A stretch of DNA of 64,000 nucleotides from Tamarix chinensis (GCA_030549775.1 CM060178.1:72420652-72484651), one strand, 5' to 3'. Counted from the stretch's first letter, positions 34,691 through 48,357 are shown. Numbers and translations: made by a program. The notes: generated from the sequence alone by a model not told the origin.

Positions 34691-37521
34691 GAGGGGGCTA
34701 GACCACCCAGCCACCATCCTTCATTGCAAGCCACCCCATTTTCTCCCTTCCTCTCATGTAACTAACACTTCACAACATCCTGTCTTCAAACAATTTTGGC
34801 TCCAACAACGCGAATGACTCACGCTATTAGCAACTAGCAGCATGACCAACAATGTTAAGCACCACCCAACGTGCATCACCCATATAGCCCTCTCCACCAC
34901 AACGAGATTATCTCATGCTAAACCTCCCCTACCAATGTCCATCACTCACGTTAGTACCCCTATAATTGCTCCTCCCATTCATACAAGCCACCCCAACTTT
35001 CGCCACCACCTCATGCAACTCCCCTTTAGCTATATCAATGTCTCACACAACTCCCCCTTTGCTACATCAAGGTCTCATACAACTCCTCATTTATTGCATC
35101 AAGGTCTGACACAGCTCCCATCAACCACAACACACCTTGGTTTTCCTTTTTTATCCTTATTTTCTTTCCTTAATTATTGATATTAGTTAACTAACCCTTA
35201 TTTCTTTCTTTCTATCTTGATAGGTGATCGATGTATAAGAGGATTAGTAGAGGTTAGGGCTTGATGTTAATTTTCTTGTATTTTTGCTATTTTTCTCAAA
35301 TTAAGGTAACCCTTATGTCTTACTAAAATGTTCAAAGTTACATGATATCATATTAGGGTTCTAATAAATTAATTTATAATTATTGTCTAAGCATGTCTTG
35401 TTATGTTGTATTGATTTTTCTGAGTATACTAGCCTGAAATTATGTATAGTGAATAATGTTAATTTTTTTATATAATATTATGGGTATGAAATCATGCTAG
35501 AATAGGTTTAATATTATGGATAAATTATACATAGTCTATACATATAATATGATAGATTTAGCATGTTTAGGAGTACCTCCACATGATTATTATCATTGTA
35601 TATCCTAGAAGTAATTTGGTATTTTGAGTGTACCATGTTTGTTTCATATCAAAATGGATGCATAACTTGTATTATATGACATTAAGTATAAAATTATGTG
35701 ATTTATGATGAATTAGAACCGCATGTTTGGGTTTTACATGTTTAATCATGTTTAGGGACAAAACAATCATTTGACAAGTCTCATAATGTACATGGATGAT
35801 CAAATATTTCAATTACTGTATTTTATCCTTTTCATGAAAAAATATTACATAAAATAAATTAGCATTTAAAGGGATAATAACATGGTGATTATGGTCTCAA
35901 GGGAAATTTGGACATTTATGACCTAAGGCATCTAAGAGTGAATAACTAGACCTAGGATGGCCTTAGTATATTGTTAGATTGACTTTAGTGTTAAATTTGA
36001 CTTTAGTTTGATCATTGACCTTATAGTTAACTTGAATAATTAAATAAAGGAAAAGTGGTTAAGTAAGAAAATTAGATTATTTATGTATTATGTGATATTT
36101 GTGATCACCAAATAAAATACTAATATTTAAAGTAGAAGATCTCAAAACTTTAGAATGATTTTCTCTCTAGGATTTGCTACCCTAGAGACGAGGTGGGAGT
36201 CTTCATTTTATATTGGTTTCATTGATGTGCCTTAGTGTCTTAGTAAGGTCTTACTCTATTCTATAGGTGACCTATGAGCTTTATAGAGGTATTGATACTT
36301 AAGGATTAGGCGATCTAAATTAGAAGGTATTATACTGCCTTAGTGTGCCAATATAGCTTGTGTACTTTGTACATCTCCGAATTGTATGGTTGGAGGGCAC
36401 TATATTACCTTAATATGCCAGTATGATTGGTATACTTTATACGCCTTAAGGTTTCTCTCATATCCCCTCAAGTATTTAAAATGGAAGTAAATAATGATTA
36501 GTTGTTGATGAGTTTTGATTTGTGGTTTAATAATAACCTTAATGTAGTACCCTTGGTTATACTGATTTGCAATTTGTTGGTTATGATGATTAATAAAACA
36601 TTCACTTTTAAAGTGCAAGATAACGCGAGTTAGGATGAAGCTATATCGATCCATTCCACCGAATGAGAATAATGATGGGGAAATGTTATGTCTTGGGAGT
36701 TGTATATGTCCGTTCCACCAAATGAGACAAGTGGTTAGGAGTATTTTGCCCTAAGAGTTATATCTATTAATTCCATTGGACGAGAATAGTGACTAGAAGC
36801 ATTCTGCCCCACAAGTTGTAATTGAACATTCCACCAAATGAGAATAGTGGGTCCCCAAACTCAATATAAATAAATAATCAAAATGATTGTAACCACTTAC
36901 TGAATTTGTATGCAAGTAAGAATAATAGTATAATGAGAACATGGTATTGATGATGATCGTGATATGGCATACATTATCATTCTCACTATCACAAGTGCTA
37001 TATATTGTGTTTATGCTATATTTTTCTTGTGATACCTTTTATGTGCTTCATATAACATTTGTGTGTTTAGTACCATATAGTGGATTACTTAGTACTATTA
37101 TATTAATGTGTTTTATTTTATGATCTCCTACCTATTTAATGGGTAGTTGTGACTCAGCAAAAATATTTTCATAATACTTGTTTATTGAGTAATTTTGTTG
37201 TGTTGCTTGCGATGAGTGTTATTGGTTTTGTTCTAGAGTATTGCTATCCAAAAATTCTCTCTTTGTGGATTTTATGTCATCTGTTTCCATTATACAAGTG
37301 ATCATCTCCTTGTTTTATATCTTGTAACTAGTGGGATTAAATGATTTCCACACCTAATTCTTAGGTACGAGATCACTTTTGCCTTATACTTGACATATAT
37401 TAGATATAGAAACTACTTCTTTTATGTTATATGTGGTGTAACACCCATGTGTTTTATATTTTCGCTTCCGTAAACTTATATTAAAAAAAAAGTTTAGTTT
37501 GTAAAATTTGGGGATGTTACA
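34691..37521 (-). mobile_element. Old family L copy, reverse orientation (R3)
   Basis: Joined to R2. The C-rich left segment (34690-35180) is followed by the shared AT-rich body and by paired words such as TCCACCAAATGAGAATAGTG (36650-36850), the reverse of the CCGGTGGA blocks. The right end ...AAAATTTGGGGATGTTACA at 37521 is the exact reverse of a family L start, and the loop word appears as TTTTCGCTTCCG. No matching TSD was found on the left, so the left end is truncated or misplaced. From 37522 to 38810 I see no gene. Confidence 0.6.
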
Positions 37522-38656
37522 ATAACTTCTCCTCAGCTTCTCCTCCATCTTATCTTCTTCTTCTTTGTTATCTTACTTTGATTTCTCTAGCTTTATTACA
37601 AATGATGATTAATATGTAATTAGTGACTAAGTACATGGAGCTTCCTTAAAAAAATAACAAGTAGATGGCCTTTTACGTTACTTTCAATAAAACAATAAAC
37701 CATTTAACCACTTCAAAGTAAAATAATACCTCTTTCCTTTATTTATGTATACCAAACAATCACATAATGCAACATCAACAATGATATAGAAAATTTATAG
37801 TTTTCTATGATGAACTATTATCGACTATCAAAAGTGTCATGCATAAGAGAGAAAACAAATCTCAACTAACATAAAATACAAAACTTCATAAATAACATAT
37901 GAATATAACTGATATTTAATTGCCATTTATCTCTTGTTAGGTGCATATAGAGTTATATCATTAATTGAGATTACAAGTCTATTTTAATTATGTTTGGGGA
38001 GCATTTGGGCATCCAACAATTTCTTTTTAATCATAGATTTTGGGAACTTAGACAAAATATAGTACCTCCATTTTCTAAATAAGTTAAAAACCTAATTGTA
38101 ACATCCAACAACTAATAGCTATCATCTACGTAGATATACTCATGTCATATACTCATGATAATGACATTCTCCCATATTAGTATCCGTATGAGCCTATGTA
38201 GGGAGTCCAAGACTTAAACTTGGGTAATAGGAAATGAGCGTTTGAAGATTAAGATCAATTATCCCAAATACCTTATTTGGTATGTACTTTGTAATGAGAA
38301 TAAAAAAATTACTATATTTAGTATGCAAAATTGAATAAAGAATAAATAATTTAGACTAAAGAATAAAGATTTTTTAAGACCTATTGCTAGCCCTTACCTA
38401 AATATTTGAAAATAGAGGCTCCCACTTCTCATTTTATTCTTTTTTTATAAAATAAATGTAAGAGCATATAAAACCTCTTCTCCATTCTCCAATTATCATT
38501 CCGGATCTCCTACATTCCATTCCCTAAAACACAAATGTCCTAGAAGCCATCTAGCTTATGTGTCTTTTTGGTAAACATACTATTTGTTGTATTATTATTT
38601 CATATATACTTTAAATTGTTTGTTTTGCATCTTATTCTAAAATATTTATTGTTGTT

Positions 38657-38658
<2 letters not shown>

Positions 38659-38695
<37 letters not shown>

Positions 38696-38696
38696 A
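38659..38696. repeat. (TTG)n microsatellite
   Basis: Perfect TTG/GTT run. The leucine-rich frame it creates is not a gene. Confidence 0.95.
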
Positions 38697-38814
38697 CTTT
38701 ATATGAAAATCGCACTAATTTTAACCAAATGCCTAAAATACCTTACATATTTTATTTTTATTTCCATTATACAGCTAATTATTTACTCACCCACCATTAT
38801 AAAGAAATAATTAT

Positions 38815-40071
38815 TAAGAGTAATATTATTGATAATTATTAATTAATAATGAACGATTATAATATTCATTAAACTTATAAATGATACACAATATAAATTT
38901 TATTAATTATTATAATTAAAAATAATATAATAGTACTATTTAATGTAACTATGAATTACTAATTAATTAAGTTAATATTAATCGTAAATATAAATAAATA
39001 ATCAAAACTAATATTATTAATTATATTTATAAATAATTAATTAATTAACAACAATAATAGTTTAAATTAATAATAGCAATAATATTAATATTAATCATAA
39101 TTATTTTTTACAGATAATGTATACTCTGATTATAAAAAAAATTAATAAGAATGATATAATATGCAATTATTCATTAATAAATAAGAAAAATAATCATACT
39201 TATAAATATATAATTAATCCAAATAATATTGACTATAATTATAATCAATTAAATATTGATAATAATCTTAATTTTTTTAATTAAAAATTAAAAAAGATGG
39301 TGTTAATCATAATTATGATTAAATAATCAATACAAATAATCTTAATTTTAGTTATGAATACTTAATCAATAAGAATGATATTTATTATAATCACAAGTTA
39401 ATCATTGATAAATATTGATTATAATTAAAAATAAATAATCAATAGAAATAATATCAATTATAATGATAAATAAATAGTTTATATTAATAATATTAATTAT
39501 AATCATGAAATAAAACTAATATTATTAACAATTACTTTAATAAATGATTAATGAGAACAATATTAAAGACATCATTACTAATAATTGGTAACAATGTTTT
39601 CATATTATTATTAATGTAATGCAATAAGAATATGAATATTATTGTTAATGATGATTAATAATAAAATTAATTAACAATATTTATTATTATAATTAACAAC
39701 AATTTCAATTAAAGTAATATGAAGCCTAATATATTATTAAAATAAATTGTAAATAATAATAATTAGTAATAATATACAATATTTGAATATTAATATCATC
39801 ATCACCATCACTCTCATTATTATTACTATTAACTATAATAATATATTTTAACTATTATTAAGCTAATATCGATATATTTTGCAATATTATTAATATTAAT
39901 ATTAATCATAGTTATAATTATAAATAATAAATAATTGTTCATAATACAAAATATCTAAAATAATATATGTAACTCAATAAAAAATAATTATAAGATTTAC
40001 TTTAATAAAATATTATATATCTAAAATTATCAATATACATCGATATATTTTAGTGTAGATAAGTTATTGAA

Positions 40072-40102
<31 letters not shown>
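38815..40102. repeat. ~1.3-kb almost pure A/T block ending in (TA)n
   Basis: Nearly all A and T, rich in AATTAATTA, TTATAATTA and AATAATAAT words that form many short inverted repeats, ending in a (TA)n run at 40076-40102. No frame. Such DNA unpairs easily and may act as a matrix-attachment region, but that is speculation. Confidence 0.85.
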
Positions 40103-40254
40103 CTAGGGTGATGGTCACATACAAACCCTCATTGAAATATAAACATAGGATCAATTTCATCCATTAGATTAAAATTTAATCAACAATTAAGATTTTATTA
40201 ATACGTAACCAAAAAACAAACACAAACCTATATCCAAATTAGATATCCAAACCT

Positions 40255-41100
40255 TTGAAACCATAAACCTTACAAACCCTAAACCCCAAACCATAAATCC
40301 TAAACCATAAAACATAAACCCTACAATTACTAAACCCTAAACCATAAAAACCCTAACCCTAAACCATAATCCCTAAACCCCAAATCATAAACCCTAGACC
40401 CTGGACCCCCTACACACTAAAACCTAAACCCTAACCCATACAAATAATAAACCCTAAACCCTAAAACCTCTACAACATAAACCCTAAACACCAAACCCTA
40501 TAAACCCTCACCCCCAAACCATAAACCCTCTAAACCACAAACCCTAAGCCCAAACCCCAAACTATAAAACATAAACCCTAAATCCTCTAAACCACAAGCC
40601 ACAAACCCTAAACCATAAACCATAAACCCTAAACCCTCTAAACTATAAACCCTAAACCATCTAAACCACAAACCCTAAACCCTAAACCCTACAAATACTG
40701 AACCATAAACCCTCTAAAACCTCTAAACCTTAAACCATAAACCCTCTAAACCACAAACCCTAAACCCCACACCCTCTAAACCCTAAACCATATAAATACT
40801 AAACACTAAGCCCTAAACCCTAAATACTAAACCCTAAACCCTAACCCCTAAACCCTACACCCTAAACCCCAAAACCCCAAAACCCTACAAACCCTAAACT
40901 CCAAACTGTAAAACCTACACCATAAACCGTAAATCATAACCCCTACAACCCCTATACCTTAAACCCCAAACCCTACGAACACTGAACCCTAAACCCCAAA
41001 CCCCAATCCATAAACCCTAAACCATATATACCCAAAATCCTATAAACCCTAAACCCTACAAACCATAAACCCCAAACCCTCTAACACATAAACCCTCTAA
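40255..41100. repeat. Degenerate interstitial telomere-like repeat (CCCTAAA)n
   Basis: About 850 bp dominated by AAACCCTAAACC, ATAAACCCTAAA and CCCTCTAAACC variants of the plant telomere unit CCCTAAA, all in one orientation. Units vary in length and sequence, so this is an old or transposon-derived array, not a functional telomere. Confidence 0.85.
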
Positions 41101-42023
41101 TTTCCATCCAAATGCATGTATGTTCCAATGACAAAAAAAACATAGTAATGAAATATACATTCATTTAATTATACAATATGTCAAGGAAAAAAAATCCTCC
41201 ATGATTCAAAATTTGACAATTCCTTGAATTTCATCTTATGTAACTTCGAAAAGAAACCTTCCACTATCATCTAAACTACAATGAAAAGTATCAAGGACCA
41301 ATACCTTCATGAAGTTGAAAAAAACTTACATCCAACTCCTGTCTTTAATTCCAAAATTTGTCATTGACATATAAAAAACTAAGTTATTGTCATATAAAAA
41401 ACTGACATTAGTTACAATTTGAACTAAGAAATTAAAAAAATATTGCAACTTTAGATGAAGAAGTAAAATAATTTCTTTTATCTTTGATTTCAATTTTGAT
41501 TTTGTAGGGCGGTTCCAACTATCATGGCCTACATACTCATACACTTTCTTATCATCTTCTTTTGTTACTCAATGGCCTTTTCTTTCTCTTCTTTGATCCT
41601 CTTTCCACTTCCTTTGTTTTTAGATTGACGTGGAATTTGAATGGTAACTTCACTTAGAACACTTATCCTAATTAATGATTCAATGATATCTAATTTGCTT
41701 AAAGGCTTATCATAACTATTCTTATCACTCCATTCCTTCTTAAAATCTTCAAGAACTCTTATAAACTGATGGATACCTTCTTGATTCCCTTCAACTAGAC
41801 TAATACATTCAAACATTTCAGACCATAACCTTCTCAAATTAGTCTTCATATCATCAGCTTTGGAGCATTACTCCAATGGGTTCCCTTCTATATCATAGAT
41901 TGACTTTTTTAAGGCATCTTTAGTCTACTAATCCACTACCAACTGAGTAGGAATATGGTCTATCATTTTTCCTTTCAAAACCCAAAGTATATGCCTACAT
42001 GGAATCCCGTATCTTTGAAACAT

Positions 42024-42859
42024 TGATGCAGGTGCATCTAAGGAATCTAATAATTCTCATATTTATAATGATTCTCAAGGTAAGGAAGAATTAGCCTTTT
42101 TAATAATAGAGCCAATATTGATAATATTTCTATGCTTGGTATTGAAAATGATTCAAGATATACTTGTAGGTATATTACATATTTGCAAAGAGAAGAAGTT
42201 AACACACAAAAAGGGACTTGAAGTGTATAAGCATTCAAAACATGCAAGGTTATAGCATACATGGGATGACACTACAAAAAGATATAGTGATGTTATCATT
42301 AGTTATATTAAACTTGTTGTAAACCCTAAGTGTATTTTATGTAAGCTAGGATTTTGTTGTAATTTCATGTATATATCATAGTTAATTGTGTGGCTTTGTA
42401 ATGTTAGCCATTAATATCATTTAAATGATGATATTATGAGTAATATTATGTATTATATGGGCTTAATTCAAGTGAGTTAAGGTAGCTTGAATTAAGAGAA
42501 ATAACTGGTTGGTTTAAAGCCCGTTATGCTAGTTGATGCCTATATATATCCTATCTTGTACACGCATAAAGGAGAGCTGAATAATAAGAATTCTAAACAC
42601 CTAAATCGTGAGCCTTTGCTTGTGCTTTTTCTCCCTTTTTAGAGTCCCTTATAGAGTGAAGAATTTCCTGGGGTTAATCTTCATTTTAGGCCTTCAAATG
42701 TACCTTCAATCTTCGAAGAACATTATCCTTCCAATCTGCAACTTACTTCGAGTTTAACAACCTTGAACCGAAGCTTTTTTTCTTGCAATTTCAACCTACC
42801 AACGTAAGGAAAAATAGATGATAGATCCTATGCTTATTCCTCCACTTTGATTCATATCA
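42024..42859 (+). repeat. Left (5') LTR of the CRM-like element
   Basis: 836 bp, TGATGCAGGTGCATCTAAGG...CATATCA. TATA-like GCCTATATATATCC lies near 42540. It differs from the right LTR by scattered substitutions, an extra segment near 42055-42075 and a missing ATTTTAAATGTTCTTG-like stretch. Confidence 0.9.
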
Positions 42860-42864
42860 AATGT

Positions 42865-42876
42865 TGGTATCAAAGC
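42865..42876 (+). promoter_or_regulatory. Primer-binding site (initiator tRNA-Met type)
   Basis: TGGTATCAAAGC lies 5 bp after the left LTR, one base different from the canonical TGGTATCAGAGC complementary to the 3' end of plant initiator tRNA-Met. Confidence 0.85.
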
Positions 42877-43689
42877 TCCCAAATCCATTGTTTATTTGCG
42901 TCGGTACAAGATCTTGTAATTCTTGTTGTTGCATGCAACAAAACCATCCTACAAGAAACCCCCGAACCAGCCATCTTCAACCATTTCTTGCATCTTCATT
43001 CCAATCTTGAATCTTCAATGTGTTCTTGATTTAAGGTTTCAAATCTTGCAACAATCTTGTTGAAGATACATGCAGCTGCAACCAATAGAAGATCATCAAC
43101 TTCTCTTCGACACCATCTTCCATTCGTTCCTTATTTTTGATCTTCAACCAGCTTTCATCCTCAACTTCTAGTCCTTACCTTGATGTCCAGCCTTTCCTTT
43201 TCCTTTCCTCTCTCAATTATCCAATGGGTTATCTTTCATTTTTAATTCTCCATGTATCATATTAACCAAGGATAAAAACCTCCCCAGCATCCCTGGTTCG
43301 AAGGAACTCTTGTTCGAAGGATAAAAAAAATTCCTTAACTTCAGTTCTCACCCTTCATTCTCCAACTTCGATGCACACTTTTCTCCCTTTTCTTCTTCAC
43401 ATCTTCAAGTGGTGTGAAACCCAACATCTTCAACCTGAAGATTCCATTTCATTGAAGTAGATTTGATGCCTCCATCGTTATTTTATGTGATTGATTGTGT
43501 GTCACAAAAGAAAGCGTCATTTTCTAGCCAAGAACACTTGCAATGACATTTATCCATTTTCTTTTCCTTTGTGCATGATCAATATAGCCAGGAATTGATC
43601 AATATTTGCTTGAGAATTAGCAAAATATATTCTATTTTGTTTGGCAACAGGGACCTTCCAGCACCTATATAAGTTTCTGCATTATTTTG

Positions 43690-44350
43690 AGGAAGAAATT
43701 AGTGTTTGCCAACCTCACTATAGCAAGTGAAGAGGTCCGTGCCTTGGTAGAGTCTATCAAGAGTTTAAATACATGTATGGATGCTTAAATCCATAATCAA
43801 GCAACACTTAAACAATAATTATAAAGTGTGGAAGCCAAGCTAGCTGATCAAGAGAAGTTCCATTCATGGCCAAGTCAATTGGAAGCCTCACAAGATAGTG
43901 TGGAAGGAAAGATGAGGCATGCTTTCCAAGCAAAATAAGGATGTGGATACACAAATTTGCATCAAATCAAAGATGGAGAAGAAGAGATGAGTTCATTTGG
44001 CTCAAGCAACCATAGAAGACCACATCCATCCCAAGTAAGACATGCATATAATAAGGATCAAGGTATCAAACTTGACCTTCCTGAATTTTATGGTGAATTG
44101 AATGTGGAATTATTTTTTGAGTGATTACATGAAATTGAGGCTATATTTGAATTTAAAGAGTATAATGATGAGAGAAAATGTAAGCTTGCTACTCTTAAGT
44201 TCAAAAGATTTGCTAGGATTTGGTATGACAACTTAAAAAAGACAAGAGAAATCAAAATTTAAATCTTGGAAAAAAATTCCTAGTGATGATGAGAATCTAG
44301 AAATTAAATCTCCTAGTGAAATCTTAACTATAGGTGAAGAAGAAGGAGAA
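43690..44350 (+). pseudogene. gag remnant of the CRM-like element
   Basis: A broken frame with the plant gypsy gag core: GIKLDLPEFYGELNVELFFE, then HEIEAIFEFKEYNDERKCK and LATLKFKRFARIWYDNLKK. This corresponds to the FxGxxDPEAYLxWE...WWDxL region of chromovirus gag. Stops occur in the upstream helical part (about 43788 and 43820). No zinc knuckle is seen. Confidence 0.65.
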
Positions 44351-44359
44351 TCGTGTTTT

Positions 44360-46320
44360 GTGATTCAAAGAGTGTTACAAATTCAACCTAATGTGACACC
44401 TACTCAAAGAGATAATTTTTTTAAGACTAAGTGTAAAATAGGTGATATGGTTTGTACATTCATTATTAATAGTGGTTCATGTATAAATGTTGCTAGTGAA
44501 GCGATGGTTAAGAAACTTGGTTTAGAGACTAATAACCATCTTAAACCCTATTCTTTACAATGGCTAAACAAAGAGAAATGAGCTAAAGTAAACAAAAGAA
44601 CCCTAATCACATTTTGCATTAGAGACTACCATGATGAAGTTCTATGTGATGTTTCACCTATGGATGCTTGTGGTTTACTTTTAGAAAGACCATAGCAATA
44701 TGATAGAAAAGCAGCCCATGATGGAGTAATTTATGAATATGTGGTGAAAAAAGGAAAACAATTATGTAGATTGACACCTTCTCTATATGATTGTATGTCT
44801 TTGAATGATGATAAAAAGAGATTATTTTTACATGAAAAGGCTATGGAAAAATGCATAGAAGGAGAAGGAATTTGCTATGCTTTAGTTGCTAAAGATTCTA
44901 AACTTGGAGAGCAACAAATTGAAAATCCTAATCTAACTGAGCTGCTTGATGAATATCATGGTGTATTTCCTAATGATTTACCTCCTAGATTACCACCTAA
45001 AAAAGGTATAGAACATACTATTAATCTTATTCCTAGAATGCCTCTTCCAAATAAACCCGCTTATAGATGTAACCCAGAGGAAGTAAAGAAATTACAAAAA
45101 CAAATCCAAGAGCTTATGGATAAAGGATTTGTGAGAGAAAGTATGAGTCCTTGTAGTGTTCCTGCTTTACTAGTGCCTAAAAAAGATGGTATATATTCAA
45201 GGGTAGTGAATAACATTACTATCAAATATCGTTTTCCTATACCTAAGTTAGATGATATGCTAGATGAACTTTGTGGTGCACAAGTACTTTCCAAAATTGA
45301 TTTAAGAAGCAGTTATCATCAACTAAGGATTAGAGATGGAGATGAATGGAGAACTGCTTTTAAAACTAAATATGGTCTCTATGAGTGGATGGTTATGCCT
45401 TTTAGGTTATGTAATGCACCTAGCTCATTTATGAGACTTATGAATGAAGTTCTCCGACCTTTCCTTAGTGATTTTATTGTTGTATATTTGGATGATATTC
45501 TTGTGTATAGTAAAAATGGGCATGATCACCTAGTGCATTTGAGGAAATTGTTTGATAAGCAAAGGGAAGCTAAACTTTATGGAAAACTGAGAAATGTGAC
45601 TTTATGCTTCCAAATGTAGTTTTCCTAGGCTATATTTGTTAGTGGTGAGGGAATTAAAGTGGATCTTAATAAGATTAGAGCTATACAAGAATGGCCTATC
45701 CCGAAAAATGTTCATGATGAGAGGAGTTTTCATGGGTTAGCTAGTTTTTATAGAAGATTCGTTAAGGATTTTTCTACTAAAGCTGCACATATTACACAAC
45801 TCATGAAAAAGGGTGAATTTTATTGGGGACAAGAAGCTACTCAAGCCATTGAGACTCTCAAAACTAAACTTTGTAATGCCTATGTTTAATCTCTACCCAA
45901 CTTTGGCCTTATTTTTGAAGTAACTTATGATGCTAGTGGAGTTGGAATAGGAGTTTTACTCTCATAGAAAAAGAAACCTATATCATTCTTCTCTGAAAAG
46001 TTGAATGGAGTTAAACTTAACTATTTAACTTATGGCAAGGAATTCTTTGTCATTATACGGAGTCTAAAGACATGGAGTCATTATCTAAGACCAAAATCCT
46101 TTGTGTTACACTCAGATCATGAGAGTTTAAAATACTTACATGGTCAAAAGAAAGTTAATCCGAGACATACAAAGTGGGTGAGTTTCTTACAATCATTTGT
46201 GTTCTCTATCAAACATTTAGATGGAAAAGAAACTGTAGTCGTCAATGCTCTTTCTCGTAGATCTACATTACTTCTTATGATGGATGCCAAAAATTTAGGT
46301 TTTGAAATGTTAAAATAATT
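44360..46320 (+). pseudogene. pol part 1: protease, reverse transcriptase, RNase H (broken)
   Basis: Protease: FIINSGSCINVASEAMVKKL at about 44460, with catalytic DSG changed to NSG, then stops at 44579-44581 and 44694. RT (44741-45619) has KPAYRCNPEE, VLSKIDLRSSYHQLRIRDGD, MPFRLCNAPSSFMRLMNEVL and an intact VYLDDILVYSK. A frameshift at about 45619 separates it from [14 protein letters not shown] and [17 protein letters not shown]. The RNase H part has EVTYDASGVGIGVLLS, GKEFFVIIRSLKTWSHYL and VLHSDHESLKYL, ending at 46318. Active-site motifs are largely preserved despite breaks, so the copy is moderately young. Confidence 0.85.
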
Positions 46321-46404
46321 GTATCTTAAAGATGAAGATTTTAAGGATATATTCAATGTATGTAAAGTGGATACCATGGTAATTATGTCATACAAGATGG
46401 ATTT

Positions 46405-47720
46405 TTGTTTAGACTAAATAAACTTTGTATTCCTAGATCTAGTGTTCGAGATTTACCGATTAAAGAAATACATGAAGGTAGCATTGGGGGACATTTTGGT
46501 ATACATAAGACTATGGAATTGTTACAAGAAAATTTCTATTGGCCACGAATGGTTAAACATGTACAAGCTATGATAAGTAGATGTTCTACATGTCAAAAAT
46601 GTAAGAGTTACTTTCATAAAGGCTTATGTACACCTTTACCAGTTCCTGATAAACCATGGGAAGGAGTTAGTATGGACTTTATCCTAGGGTTACCAAGAAC
46701 ACAACGTGGTAAAGATTCTATTCCTGTGGTAGTAGATAGATTTTTTTAAATGGCTCACTTTATTCCATACAATAAAACCGATGATGCCACACATGTTGCT
46801 GAATTATATTTTAGAGAAATTGTTAAACTTCATGGTGTGCCTAAAAGTATTGTCTCAGATCAAGATGTCAAGTTTATGAATTATTTTGGAAAACTTTATG
46901 GCATATGATTAGTATTAAATTGTTTTTTAGTACTTCACATCATCCACAAACTGAGGTGACTAATTGAACTCTTGGTACATTATTAAGAGCTTTGGTTAAT
47001 AAAATTACTAAGGATTGGGATGTTAAGTTAGCTCATGCAGATTTTGCTTACAATAGAAGTCCATTAAATACTACTCAAACTAGTCTGTTTGAGGTGGTTT
47101 ATGGAATAAATCCACACATGCCAATCAATATGATTCCTTTAAAGAAAGGTGAATTACAAAATTATGAGGCCGAAGATAAAGTCAAATTCTTTCAGCAGCT
47201 TCATCAAAAAATAAATACTAATATTGAAAAAGCTAATGCCAAATATAAATCTCAAGCAAATAAGTATAGAACCCTACAGGTATTTTCTCCTGGTGACTTA
47301 GTTTGGTTACATCTGTATAAAGAAATATTTCCTAATTTACGTAAAACTAAACTAATGCCAAGAGTTGATGGACCTTTAAAAATACTAATAAAGTTTGGGG
47401 ATAATGCTTATGAACTTGAACTTCCATATCATTATGGTGGGATTTCAATAACTTTTAATATTAGTGATTTGTCTCCTTATTATACTGATGATAATTTGAG
47501 GGCAAATTCTTCTCAACTTGGGAATAATGATGCAGGTGCATCTAAGGCATCTAATGATTCTCAAGGTAAGGAAGAATTAGCCTTTTTAATAATGGAGTCA
47601 ATCATTTTAAATGTTCTTGATAATATTTCTATACTTGGTATTGAAAATGATTCAAGATATTCTTGTAGGTATATTACATATTTGCAAGGAGAAGAAGTTA
47701 ACACACAAAAAGAGACTTAA
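46405..47720 (+). pseudogene. pol part 2: integrase running into the 3' LTR (broken)
   Basis: It contains the zinc-binding segment (HEGSIGGHFGIHKTMELL, CSTCQKCK), VSMDFILGLPRTQRGKDS with the first catalytic Asp, and VSDQDVKFM with the second. The frame is broken by stops near 46747, 46906 and 46965 and resumes at 46992 (FAYNRSPLNTTQ). The C-terminus has the GPF-like block MPRVDGPLKILIKFGDNAYE and ISDLSPYY. The reading frame crosses the LTR start at 47528 and stops at 47718, adding about 64 residues of LTR-encoded tail as described for CRM elements. I see no clear chromodomain. Confidence 0.8.
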
Positions 47721-48357
47721 AGTGTACAGGCATTCAAAACATGTAAGGCTATGGCATACATGGGATAACACTACAACAAGATATAGTGATTTTATCATTA
47801 GTTATATTAAACTTGTTGTAAACCCTAAGTGTATTTTATGTAAGCTAGGGTTTTGTTATAATTTCATGTATATATCATAGTTGATTGTGTAGCTTTGTAA
47901 TGTTAGTCATTAATATAATTTAAACGATGATATTATGAGTAAGATTAGGTATTATATGGGCTTAATTCAAGTGAGTTAAGGTAGCTTGAATTAAGAGAAA
48001 CAACCAGCTGGTTTAAGGCCTATTATGTTGGTTGATGCCTATATATATCCTACCTTGTACGCGCATGAAGGAGATCTGAATAATAAGAATTCTAAACACC
48101 TAAATCTTGAGCCTTTGCTTGTGGTTTTATCCCTTTTAGGAATCCCTTCTAGAGTGAAGAATTTCCTAGGGTTATTCTTCATTTTAGGTCTTCGAATGTA
48201 CCTTCAGCCTTTGAAGAACATTATCCTTCCAATCTGCAACTTACTTCGAGTTTAACAGCCTTAAACCGAAGCTTTTTTTCTTACAATTTCAACCTACAAC
48301 CTTAAGGAACAATAGATAATAGATCCTGCGCTTCTTCCTCCACTTTGATTCATATCA
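47528..48357 (+). repeat. Right (3') LTR of the CRM-like element
   Basis: 830 bp starting TGATGCAGG after a purine-containing stretch and ending CATATCA, followed by the TSD AACAT. The first ~190 bp encode the integrase tail. TATA-like GCCTATATATATCC lies near 48038. Confidence 0.9.

Larger units (their letters stand above)
42024..48357 (+). mobile_element. Ty3/gypsy retrotransposon, CRM-like, with TSD aacat
   Basis: Complete 6,334-bp structure: left LTR 42024-42859, iMet-type primer-binding site at 42865, gag, pol, right LTR 47528-48357, and a 5-bp TSD AACAT at 42019-42023 and 48358-48362. The LTRs run TGATGCAGG...CATATCA and are very similar, with a few indels. The pol frame runs about 190 bp into the right LTR, stopping near 47718; extension of integrase into the 3' LTR is a known trait of plant CRM (centromeric) chromoviruses. 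Pol has several stops and a frameshift. It lies in the SWIM domain of the FAR1-like gene, opposite to its direction. Confidence 0.9.

Noticed and set aside
31133..37521. Single R2+R3 element with TSD ATAAC
   Set aside because: ATAAC follows 37521 and ATAACC precedes TGAAATATC at 31133, but the register is one base off and the interior holds two tandem copies, so the match was judged coincidental.
40255..41100. True telomere or chromosome end
   Set aside because: Units are highly degenerate and the array is internal, with transposons and genes on both sides.
42270..42290. CACTACAAAAAG as a CACTA transposon end
   Set aside because: It lies inside both LTRs of the gypsy element (the right LTR has CACTACAACAAG), so it is ordinary LTR sequence.
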